Shown here: positions 18,850 to 25,973 of the stretch, one piece after another
Position numbering within the stretch: the first letter of the stretch is position 1
Layout: each line of letters opens with the position of its first letter
Assembly: GCA_948847595.1 (NCBI GenBank)
Contig: CAQOGY010000006.1
Coordinates: forward strand, 62,001 to 126,000
From: an uncultured Bacteroides sp.
Lineage (GTDB): Bacteria; Bacteroidota; Bacteroidia; Bacteroidales; Bacteroidaceae
Direction: 5' to 3'
Length of the DNA: 64,000 nt
Position numbers and translations under genes: made by a program
Notes under the pieces: model-generated
Seen by the model: the letters and a program-made list of their open reading frames with translations, nothing else
The model's database searches: none
What the model was told of the DNA's origin: nothing

Positions 18850-20400
18850 TTAATGCAAATCAACACCTTGTGTCCAGAAAGTCCATGGATTGATAGTGAT
18901 TTCAACAGATAGATAAGCGTCTGCTTCATCATCATCGGTATCCGGTGGTGTAGGATTATTTGGATCAGGGTCGGACGGATCGGGAATCCACGGTGTTCCA
19001 GGGCCGCTCACACTCTGAAGCTCAAGGTGATACCAGTTGTTGCGTACTACACCATATCTACCTAAAGCCATTTTGGTTGTGACATTTTGGTCGTGACGGA
19101 TTAAAACGTCATAGTAGCATACTGATGCGTGATAGTAACGTACAGCGCAGAAACGTCCGATAATACCGGTTTTCTCATTGAAGTCGTCAACAGTAAGATC
19201 TGCAATCGCCTTATCTATGTCTGCAACACCCTCTTCCACGACGCCTGCTTTTTTCAAGAATATAGGCAAATCTGTTTTCAGTCCGCCGCCAGTGGTTTCT
19301 TTGTATGCTTTTTGAAGCCCTTCTAGTGTATAATAATTACCTTTCCAAGAGAAGTAACTGGTATTTACAGTCAAATCTTTAGGAGTATACCGAGCTTTTA
19401 CCACCACCTTGGTAGTAAATCCCAATTGCTGCGCTGCCGCATCCATAGTGTTTTCAAGACAATACAAACTTGTTCCATCCGTCTGCTTCACTTCAGGCAT
19501 AGTTTCCGCTGTATTATTGATGTTTTTCAGATAATTGAAAGCTGCATCCATGTTAGCTTCCATATTTTCACTAATATCAGGCTGTTCGCTCAGCAGATAG
19601 TTCTTATCCCGACGATAAACAGCCCCTTCTGTAGCATTGTCATAAGGAATAAGATCACTATATAATTTTACACTCTTATTGGTAACACTTAATTCCCAAC
19701 CACCAAAAGTAAAATTGGAACCATCTGGTTTTGTAAAGTCTGGTGACTTAACCGCAACCTCAACTTTGGCACTCAACCGGTCTACATTGATTTTAGCAGG
19801 AGTATTTTTGGCGTTAGTCTTTGCCTGATTCTCTGCTTCCGGGGTATATTCAGTCGGTTTAAACACATTCGACTTTACATCTGTTAATGCTCCAGCATCA
19901 GTGGTACCTGCACTCGCCATCATAAAATTCTGGTCGCCCGTAACATTGGTAATAGTCGCATCAATAGCAGCATTAATCGTGTTCCAAGGTTTACCCTTTA
20001 CGGCATCTTTAGATAAATCCCACCCAGCACTATAAGGGTTGATAACCACAAATACTTTCTCAGTTTTTTCCGGCACTAATTTAGCTTCACTGGCTGCAGC
20101 AGACGGATTCCCTTCTCCTCCGCTGTTTCCAACAGTAGCACCACTAAAGTCAACCACATCAAGGCATACATCATCCTTGTCAAATAATAGAACAGTTACA
20201 GTCCCCGCTTTACTTTCCCCTGAAGTACCCGGTTTTGTTGTTGCTCTTGTAGTAGCTATATGACTTTTAAGCGAAAGCGACAGATACGCTTTGCCATTCA
20301 GGTCATCACCCAGAATGTTGTTTTCCCCTGCTTCCTCACTACTACAACCGGCAAGCATAAAAGCTGCCAACGTTGATAATAGAAAACTTCTTGTTTTCAT
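18850..20400 (-). CDS. Mfa1-family major fimbrial subunit
   Basis: A 516-aa lipoprotein precursor with lipobox MLAGC (Cys19). The propeptide runs to about residue 52, where HIATTRATTKP gives an Arg site of the kind cut before donor-strand polymerization in type V fimbriae. KAGTVTVLLFDKDDVCLDVV begins the fimbrillin fold. NVDRLSAKVEVAVK is the conserved central strand, and AVRYYHASVCYYDVLIRHD with GRYGVVRNNWYHLELQSVSG is the Mfa1 C-terminal signature. The Pro/Asp-rich stretch DPSDPDPNNPTPPDTDDDEA near the end is unusual and may be a flexible spacer before the last strand. It is the third gene of the operon and should form the fibre shaft. Confidence 0.88.
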   Translation of the reverse strand: MKTRSFLLSTLAAFMLAGCSSEEAGENNILGDDLNGKAYLSLSLKSHIATTRATTKPGTSGESKAGTVTVLLFDKDDVCLDVVDFSGATVGNSGGEGNPSAAASEAKLVPEKTEKVFVVINPYSAGWDLSKDAVKGKPWNTINAAIDATITNVTGDQNFMMASAGTTDAGALTDVKSNVFKPTEYTPEAENQAKTNAKNTPAKINVDRLSAKVEVAVKSPDFTKPDGSNFTFGGWELSVTNKSVKLYSDLIPYDNATEGAVYRRDKNYLLSEQPDISENMEANMDAAFNYLKNINNTAETMPEVKQTDGTSLYCLENTMDAAAQQLGFTTKVVVKARYTPKDLTVNTSYFSWKGNYYTLEGLQKAYKETTGGGLKTDLPIFLKKAGVVEEGVADIDKAIADLTVDDFNEKTGIIGRFCAVRYYHASVCYYDVLIRHDQNVTTKMALGRYGVVRNNWYHLELQSVSGPGTPWIPDPSDPDPNNPTPPDTDDDEADAYLSVEITINPWTFWTQGVDLH

Positions 20401-20460
20401 CTTTTTAAATGTTTAAATGTTGTAAATGAAATGATAATTATAAATGATAGTAAAAATAAA

Positions 20461-22002
20461 TCAATAGTCTTGTTTGTTTATTGTCCGGATATTGTCTTTA
20501 CCTTTAGCCAATTCCTCGAGATTGAGACGTGCTTGTCTCAATCCAGATTCGGCAGCTTTATTGAGATATGCTTCTGCTTGCTCATATTCCCCTTTCAATA
20601 AGTGTAACACTCCCACTGTGTTTTCATACTCCGGTACGGAAATCTTTGTTTTCCTAAGATATTCTTCTGCTAATACTGTATCTCCATGTGAAAGTGCAGC
20701 CGAAGCGGCATTTAAATTGGCAACCTCATCGTTAGGAAAGATTCTGACGGCTGTTTCAAATAGTTCTATAAATTCCGGTGAACCTTTTTCGTAAGTAAGA
20801 GCTACTTGATAGATTTCATTCAGGCTCAAATCTTGAGGTCGACTATGAAGCAGTATTTTTGCCTGTTCTATATTAAAATTCTGAACATTATATTCTATCT
20901 TACATATTGCTTTACGTAAATGTGGATAATACTCGTTGAGCATATATCGATATGGCTCACCATGTTTATATAGCATCAATGATTTTTTACGACTAGTATT
21001 TGTATGATAATTTATAGCAGCCGGTGTATTATCAATGATATGAAGAATATCCTCTTTCTCCATCATATCAGATTCTGCAACCATCTTGCGTAATCCATCC
21101 CAATTTTCACCGCCATATTCCACCTTGTATAATTCTTTAGAAAAAGAGAAATGAGGGAGCAGGTAATTGACAAGTGCTTTCGCACGTCCTTCGGAAAGTT
21201 GCCTGTTAAAAAGGAAAGAGCCTTCCGGTGAAGCATAACCGATGACCGATATCTCACGAATCGTTATAGTTGTATCATTTTTCACTTCAGCAAGCATGGA
21301 GGCTATCTTTTCCAACTCTACCGGATTGTTCATATAATCCGGCTTTATGTCGGTTTTAGAGACGACAAAGTCCAAAAACGCTTCGCATGACATCTCACGA
21401 TTTTTAACATGTTCCACTTGTGGTTGAATGTAGCTGATATGTGGAATAACTTGATACGGAATAGCAAGTTGTTCCAAAGCAACAGTACTAAAAAGAGGAA
21501 TTGTCGATAGTAACTTGCCCGGTCGGCAACAACCTGTCACTTCCTTTTTGATATCCAAACGCGCATCTTTCATCCATGGTTCGAATGGAATGACCAATGA
21601 ATACCGGATTTGTTCTTTTCCGGTTGTTCCATATCCTTTTACAACACGATATGGAGCTTCCGACTGGTAAAAATCACGTTCCTGTATATTCATTAAAGCC
21701 AATTTACGTTTCAGACTTTGGTAATTACTACGGCCTTTGACAGAGATTTCCGGTAATTCCATTTGGTGGCTTGTAGTAACTAATACCGGTATCAGTTCTA
21801 TTGAATGATTGGAACTGACTTTTATTTTATCGAAGTCGTAAAGCATTTGAATATGTAAAGAATCTCCCACTTGTTGTAGTTTAAGAGCTTCTGGGTGCAT
21901 AGTTCCTTTATACCATTTGTCTGACAGGTTTTCTCCATATAGTAAAGGAGAAAAGAGCAGTGACAGAGTCAGTAACCATAAAATTGATTTAGCTTTTATC
22001 AT
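20461..22002 (-). CDS. OmpA-like protein with DUF3868 and TPR-like repeats
   Basis: A 513-aa envelope protein with a signal peptide (about residues 1-23, ending LYG). The N-terminal half matches DUF3868 proteins (ELIPVLVTTSHQMELPEISV, RYSLVIPFEPWM). The middle carries an OmpA C-terminal-like peptidoglycan-binding fold: ITIREISVIGYASPEGS then NRQLSEGRAKALVNYL. The last 120 residues are helical repeats of TPR style (EVANLNAASAALSHGDTVLAEEYL, LLKGEYEQAEAYLNKAAE). This pair with DUF3575 typically opens Bacteroides fimbrial operons; it probably links the assembly site to the cell wall. It starts 7 nt after the DUF3575 stop. Confidence 0.82.
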   Translation of the reverse strand: MIKAKSILWLLTLSLLFSPLLYGENLSDKWYKGTMHPEALKLQQVGDSLHIQMLYDFDKIKVSSNHSIELIPVLVTTSHQMELPEISVKGRSNYQSLKRKLALMNIQERDFYQSEAPYRVVKGYGTTGKEQIRYSLVIPFEPWMKDARLDIKKEVTGCCRPGKLLSTIPLFSTVALEQLAIPYQVIPHISYIQPQVEHVKNREMSCEAFLDFVVSKTDIKPDYMNNPVELEKIASMLAEVKNDTTITIREISVIGYASPEGSFLFNRQLSEGRAKALVNYLLPHFSFSKELYKVEYGGENWDGLRKMVAESDMMEKEDILHIIDNTPAAINYHTNTSRKKSLMLYKHGEPYRYMLNEYYPHLRKAICKIEYNVQNFNIEQAKILLHSRPQDLSLNEIYQVALTYEKGSPEFIELFETAVRIFPNDEVANLNAASAALSHGDTVLAEEYLRKTKISVPEYENTVGVLHLLKGEYEQAEAYLNKAAESGLRQARLNLEELAKGKDNIRTINKQDY

Positions 22003-22009
22003 GTTTTTA

Positions 22010-22597
22010 TTATTTTATATGAAATATAAGTGAGACTGCGGCTTTAGTCGGTCCGAAATAGTTGCGTTTTTCCGTTCCGGTTTTTTCACCACAAGTCTCG
22101 CACCTGAACTTGTCGTAATGAAGCCGGACATATCCCATGCCTATATTCGCTTCGAGACTCCAACGATTGCTTAGGAGAAAATGGTAGCCATACGAAAATC
22201 CTCCGCCTATCCCCCATCCTTCATAACGATGGCGTCTGGAATCATCTCCGAATAGAAGTGGCAAATGATGACCAGCTATGTTGTACTGTCCTCCTAATAT
22301 ATGTATTCCCCAAAAATGTCCGCTGAATCTTTCACACGTCCAATAACGATATTCCGCAGAACCGAGCCAGTGTACCAGTTTCTTGTTTGAGGATGATTTG
22401 CCGGATGTAAACCAGTTAAAGCCGCCACCCAGTTCTACTGTACTACGTGGTGAAAGTCCGAACTCGACTCCAAGATTAGGTGAATTTGAATAAATCCCGT
22501 AGAACAGATTTGTTTTTACCGCTACTTTTTGAGCTGAACAATGCCCTATGCTTCCCAAAAACATCAAAAGTAGAATTATTATGTCATGTATCTTCAT
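22010..22597 (-). CDS. DUF3575 outer-membrane protein, first gene of fimbrial operon
   Basis: A 195-aa protein with a signal peptide (MKIHDIIILLLMFLGSIGHCSA) and then the DUF3575 start KVAVKTNLFYGIYSNSPNLGVEFGLSPR. Alternating aromatic strands follow, ending in AAVSLIFHIK with a terminal beta-barrel look. The frame is open 49 codons further upstream, but the ATG at 22597 is chosen: it precedes the signal peptide and lies 53 nt after a good -7 box (22651-22658), while the upstream codons lie in AT-rich promoter sequence. It is the lead gene of the fimbrial operon. Confidence 0.82.
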   Translation of the reverse strand: MKIHDIIILLLMFLGSIGHCSAQKVAVKTNLFYGIYSNSPNLGVEFGLSPRSTVELGGGFNWFTSGKSSSNKKLVHWLGSAEYRYWTCERFSGHFWGIHILGGQYNIAGHHLPLLFGDDSRRHRYEGWGIGGGFSYGYHFLLSNRWSLEANIGMGYVRLHYDKFRCETCGEKTGTEKRNYFGPTKAAVSLIFHIK

Positions 22598-22650
22598 CAA
22601 ATGTATATAATAGAGTGTTTTTTGTTTATGCTTATAATTAATATTTGCTG

Positions 22651-22658
22651 CAAATATA
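22651..22658 (-). promoter_or_regulatory. Promoter -7 box of the fimbrial operon
   Basis: The minus strand reads TATATTTG, a perfect TAnnTTTG box. About 20 bp upstream is only a T-rich stretch (GTTTTATTTT) as a weak -33. No inverted repeats suggestive of an invertible promoter flank it. Confidence 0.6.
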
Positions 22659-22992
22659 CAAAAGAAATATAGATTAAAATAAAACGTTCTGAAATTGCAC
22701 ACGGATTCCGAAATTTCGTTCAAAACAACTTCAGATTCATTCAAAATGAGAAACTAATCTCTCTCATAAAAGGCGTATTCGGTAAACATTGTTAAATCAT
22801 TACCTATCTATCCGGTTAACTTCTGTGACACACAAAGTATATCTATGAAATGGTGGAACTGATGCAGGAAGAAAGTCTAATAAGGGTATTTCAAAGGTGG
22901 GGAAAGTTGGCAAAAGAAGAGAAAACAATGATGAATGAATATTGAGTTTACTTTAATATTCACTAGTGTATATAAGATACCATACAGAATCA
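22659..22992. other. Intergenic gap with short coding-like remnant
   Basis: This stretch between divergent genes is AT-rich. A 31-codon plus-strand frame at 22850-22945 (MVELMQEESLIRVFQRWGKL...) reads like the tail of a lost gene, but is too short to assign. A small inverted repeat GAATATT/AATATTC lies at 22937-22961 just after it. Nothing else is recognisable. Confidence 0.3.
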
Positions 22993-23023
22993 TTGGAAAA
23001 AAGAAGGAACTTTTCTACCTTTG
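22993..23023 (+). promoter_or_regulatory. Promoter of the DUF3791 gene
   Basis: TTGG at 22993-22996, a 19-bp spacer and TACCTTTG at 23016-23023 fit the Bacteroides -33/-7 promoter. An AAAGGAG ribosome-binding site, unusually Shine-Dalgarno-like for Bacteroides, lies shortly before the ATG at 23069. Confidence 0.65.
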
Positions 23024-23068
23024 CTATATTAATCATAGGACAATTATGATAAGAAAGGAGAAAATAGT

Positions 23069-23347
23069 ATGACCCTTAAAGAAAAACAATTGGAGTTCAT
23101 CATATATTGTGTCGAAAATACTGCTGAACGGTTGGGACGTTATAGTCCGGAGGTTTTTAATAAACTAAAGGAATTAGGCGCACTAGATAGTTATATCAAG
23201 ACTTTTTATGATACTTTGCACACGCAAGGAAAAGCGTATATTGTTGATTCTTTATTGGAATATATCTATCATCGTGATCCACAATGGTTACCTAAAGATT
23301 ATAGACCTTTTCAAATGTCTACAAATGAAGGAGGTAAATCATGTTAA
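23069..23347 (+). CDS. DUF3791 family protein
   Basis: A 92-aa protein matching DUF3791: KEKQLEFIIYCVENTAERLG, SPEVFNKLKELGALDSYIKTFYDTLHTQGKAYIVDSLLEYI. DUF3791 genes usually sit beside DUF3990 genes, which have an ADP-ribosyltransferase-like start. The pair is suspected, not shown here, to be a toxin-antitoxin or signalling module. The expected DUF3990 gene is indeed downstream, overlapping by a few bases, but is broken. The function of DUF3791 is unknown. Confidence 0.75.
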   Translation: MTLKEKQLEFIIYCVENTAERLGRYSPEVFNKLKELGALDSYIKTFYDTLHTQGKAYIVDSLLEYIYHRDPQWLPKDYRPFQMSTNEGGKSC

Positions 23348-23854
23348 TCACTATCATGGTTCTACTTGTCGTGTAGAGCAGCCATTGGCAGGGTATGCCG
23401 ACCAAATCTTGATTTTGTCGTATCCTGTAGACAAGGAGGTACTATGTGGAAAGATTATGATATCATAAAAGGTGGTATAGCAGATGATCGTGTGATACGT
23501 ACTATTTACCTCTATATGCGTGGTGATTATACCCGTGAAGAAGCTTTATCGCGTCTGGTTCATCAAGATCCTAACAATCAAATTTGTATCACAAACCAAA
23601 AAGTGATTGATGAACATTTACATTTTATAGATGCTATTTCCATACCTATACCATCTCCAACAAAAGAAGTTGCTAATGCTGATATTGTAATGCAAGGCAA
23701 ATATTATGGTATTATGGAGCAACTTGCTGCCCGTCTGCACATTTCAGATATGCAAGCATTAGAAATATTTTATAATAGCGACAGTTATCAGCGTATTATT
23801 CATCGATTCGGGGATTTATACCTCATGAGTGATGCATATATTAAAACAGTGTAA
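23341..23854 (+). pseudogene. Decayed DUF3990 gene (frameshift plus internal deletion)
   Basis: The DUF3990 start HYHGSTCRVEQPLAGY is read in one frame (from 23349), while CRPNLDF and all downstream residues are in another. Restoring one G near 23397 (TATGCC to TATGGCC) would give AGYGRPNLDF, the usual family sequence. Directly after LDF the protein jumps to VVSCRQGG and DYDIIKGGIADDRVIRTIY, which belong to the middle of the family, so the segment with the GFYLT-type motif and much of the fold is missing. The deletion appears to join two LDF codon triplets (about 23408-23416). The start is also uncertain: ATG at 23341 is in a third frame and ATG at 23325 is in the HYHGS frame. The C-terminus (GIMEQLAARLHISDMQALEIF) resembles a DUF3791-like tail. 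The gene can hardly make an active product. Confidence 0.7.
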
Positions 23855-24003
23855 TAATAGTCCTGCTTCAAAATCTCCGACATTCAAATCATGTCTGATA
23901 CCATAATCACGCATATGATAATATCCACTCTCTAATTGTATCCCGTAAGACATAAAATAATATAATTCACCTAATAAATATTCTTTTTCCTGAAAATAAA
24001 TAG

Positions 24004-24011
24004 TATATTTG
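24004..24011 (+). promoter_or_regulatory. Promoter -7 box of the defence pair
   Basis: TATATTTG is a perfect TAnnTTTG box 30 nt before the ATPase ATG, with T-rich TTCTTTTTC about 20 bp upstream as a weak -33. The 187-bp gap from 23855 otherwise holds no gene that I can support. Confidence 0.6.
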
Positions 24012-24041
24012 TGATAAGTTCTCAAATAAATCGATTAAAAT

Positions 24042-25262
24042 ATGATTATTCAATTTACAATAGGAAATTTTCTATCTTTCAAAGAGCAATCTACATTGTC
24101 ATTAGTAGCGTCGGCTTTGAAAGAAATACAGATTCCGGCTGAAGATATAATCTTTGGTGTAGGGACTGCCGGATTATCATTGATGAAGAGTGCGGTTGTT
24201 TATGGTGCTAATGCATCCGGCAAATCTAATTTCATTAAGGCATTTGAGTTCTTTAAATGGTATGTGATAAATTCGTCGAAGGATATTCAGGCAGGGGAAC
24301 GTGTTAATATAGAAAGTTTCCGGTTAAATTCGCTTACAGCGAGTGAGCCAAGTTATTTTGAAGCGATATTCTGTGATGAAGATAATCAATACCGTTATGG
24401 ATTTGAAGCTGATAATTCATTAGTACATTCGGAATGGCTTTATCAAAAAGCCAATAAAAAGAGGGCTAAGGAAGTAGAATTATTTTATCGGGGAAAAGAT
24501 AGTTTTGATATTCATACTAAGTTTGTCGTTGGCAAAGAACTTGCAGGTAAACGAATGGTGAGAGCAAATGCATTATTGCTTTCTGTTGCGGCGCAATTCA
24601 ATGACCCCACAGCGGTAGAGATAATGCAATGGCTGAATGAGACTACTATTATTTCAGGTTCTAACGATGAAAAGATATGGAATACGGCAGCCATCCAATT
24701 GGATGATAGCAAAATGAAACAGAGAATTATTGAATTTTCCCGTTATGCTGATTTAGGCATTGAAAGTATTGAAAAAATTGATAATGCTATCGTGAGTACA
24801 CACACGCAATATGATGAGAAAGGTAATGAAGTCAAAACTATTACTTTCCCATTCAGGAAAAATGAATCGGAAGGCACAATAAAGTATTTTTCGCTGGCAT
24901 ACCCTATCATTGATGCTTTGGATAATGGAAAGCGTCTTATTATAGATGAATTTGATTCAAAAATGCATCCGCTTCTCACATGTAGAATTATTGCCTTGTT
25001 CAATTCAAAAGAAACAAATCCGCGAAATGCCCAATTAATTTTCACTACTCACGATACAAACTTGTTAAGTGCTGACATATTCCGGAGGGATCAGATTTGG
25101 TTTACACAAAAAGACCGTTATGGTGCAACTGAACTTTATTCGTTGGCAGAGTATAAAGTACGTAATGATGCTTCATTTGAAAAAGATTATTTATCAGGAA
25201 AATATGGAGCAATTCCAATTGTTGGAGATTTAACCCGTTTGTTTAATACTCAAGAAAATTAA
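24042..25262 (+). CDS. AAA15-type ATPase, RloA/AbiLi-like defence component
   Basis: A 406-aa cytoplasmic ATPase of the AAA15/OLD-like group. It has an N-terminal FTIGNFLSFKEQSTLSL, Walker A GANASGKS at residues 55-62, an ABC-type signature SEGTIKYFSLA, Walker B LIIDEFDSKMHP, and FTTHDTNLL with the switch histidine. Such ATPases pair with an RloB-type TOPRIM protein in abortive-infection systems (AbiL; the analogous PARIS pair is AriA/AriB). They probably sense a phage trigger and release the partner effector. Only 3 nt separate it from the RloB gene. The whole pair looks more AT-rich than the flanking enzyme genes, consistent with transfer. Confidence 0.82.
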   Translation: MIIQFTIGNFLSFKEQSTLSLVASALKEIQIPAEDIIFGVGTAGLSLMKSAVVYGANASGKSNFIKAFEFFKWYVINSSKDIQAGERVNIESFRLNSLTASEPSYFEAIFCDEDNQYRYGFEADNSLVHSEWLYQKANKKRAKEVELFYRGKDSFDIHTKFVVGKELAGKRMVRANALLLSVAAQFNDPTAVEIMQWLNETTIISGSNDEKIWNTAAIQLDDSKMKQRIIEFSRYADLGIESIEKIDNAIVSTHTQYDEKGNEVKTITFPFRKNESEGTIKYFSLAYPIIDALDNGKRLIIDEFDSKMHPLLTCRIIALFNSKETNPRNAQLIFTTHDTNLLSADIFRRDQIWFTQKDRYGATELYSLAEYKVRNDASFEKDYLSGKYGAIPIVGDLTRLFNTQEN

Positions 25263-25265
25263 GCT

Positions 25266-25898
25266 ATGGCGGCTAAAAGGAAAAATATAAATCCGCGTAT
25301 CGAAAGAAAGATAACACGTATCAGCGGCGTACGTGAAGTAAAACAAACATTTCTGATTATTTGCGAAGGAGTTAATACTGAACCGGACTATTTTAATGCT
25401 TTTCGTTTGACCTCTGCCAATGTGAAAGCCCTCGGGCAAGGTATGGGAACATTAGCATTAGTACAAAAGGCTATCAATATAAAAGAGCAAGAAAAGCTAA
25501 AGGGACGGACATATAATCAGAATTGGGTGGTTTTTGATAAAGATGACTTTCCAGAAAATGATTTTAACTCTGCAATCTTATTGGCACAACAAAATGGTTT
25601 TGAAGTGGCCTACAGTAACCAAGCTTTTGAATTTTGGTTTTTATTACATTTTAATCTGTACCAAGGGGCTTTACATCGTTCCAGGTATGAAAAAATGCTG
25701 AGTACTCTGCTCGGATTTGCTTATACAAAAAAATCGGGTGTAAGTTCTAAAATGTTCAATGTTTTGTTTACTAAACAAGAACAAGCTATTAATCACGCTA
25801 AAACTATCATGAAACAATTTGACGGGAATAACCCGGCACAACACGAATCTTCTACTACTGTTCATTTGTTGGTAAAAGAGTTAAATAGATTTCTATAA
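25266..25898 (+). CDS. rloB: RloB-like TOPRIM effector
   Basis: A 210-aa protein with the RloB signature: IICEGVNTEPDYF (E34 and the NTE block at 37-39), FDKDDF (D91, D93) as the metal-binding acidic cluster, and SNQAFEFWFLLHFNLY. The layout matches TOPRIM nucleases of OLD/AbiLii type. With the upstream ATPase it should form a two-gene anti-phage system in which this protein is the toxic nuclease; that role is inferred from family. The gene ends inside the arm of a strong terminator, so the pair forms a complete unit with its own promoter and terminator. Confidence 0.82.
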   Translation: MAAKRKNINPRIERKITRISGVREVKQTFLIICEGVNTEPDYFNAFRLTSANVKALGQGMGTLALVQKAINIKEQEKLKGRTYNQNWVVFDKDDFPENDFNSAILLAQQNGFEVAYSNQAFEFWFLLHFNLYQGALHRSRYEKMLSTLLGFAYTKKSGVSSKMFNVLFTKQEQAINHAKTIMKQFDGNNPAQHESSTTVHLLVKELNRFL

Positions 25899-25939
25899 TG
25901 TGGTATCAACAGGAAGAATATCCTGCTAATACCACATTA
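25896..25939 (+). terminator. Terminator after rloB
   Basis: An 11-bp perfect stem pairs TAATGTGGTAT (beginning at the rloB stop codon) with ATACCACATTA, with a further CAGGA/TCCTG pairing inside. A T-run (AATTTTTC) follows about 12 nt later. It lies between convergent genes and may serve both. Confidence 0.8.
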
Positions 25940-25973
25940 ATTGATTGTCAATTTTTCAGTAAACCTACTATTA

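Noticed and set aside
22598..22992. Possible invertible promoter upstream of the fimbrial operon
   Set aside because: No pair of inverted repeats flanks the promoter at a suitable distance; only a short 7-bp repeat was found.
23816..24025. A 69-codon minus-strand frame overlapping the end of the DUF3990 remnant
   Set aside because: The translation looks somewhat protein-like, but the frame overlaps the plus-strand remnant and the defence-pair promoter and has no clear start signal; it could be a fossil but cannot be supported.
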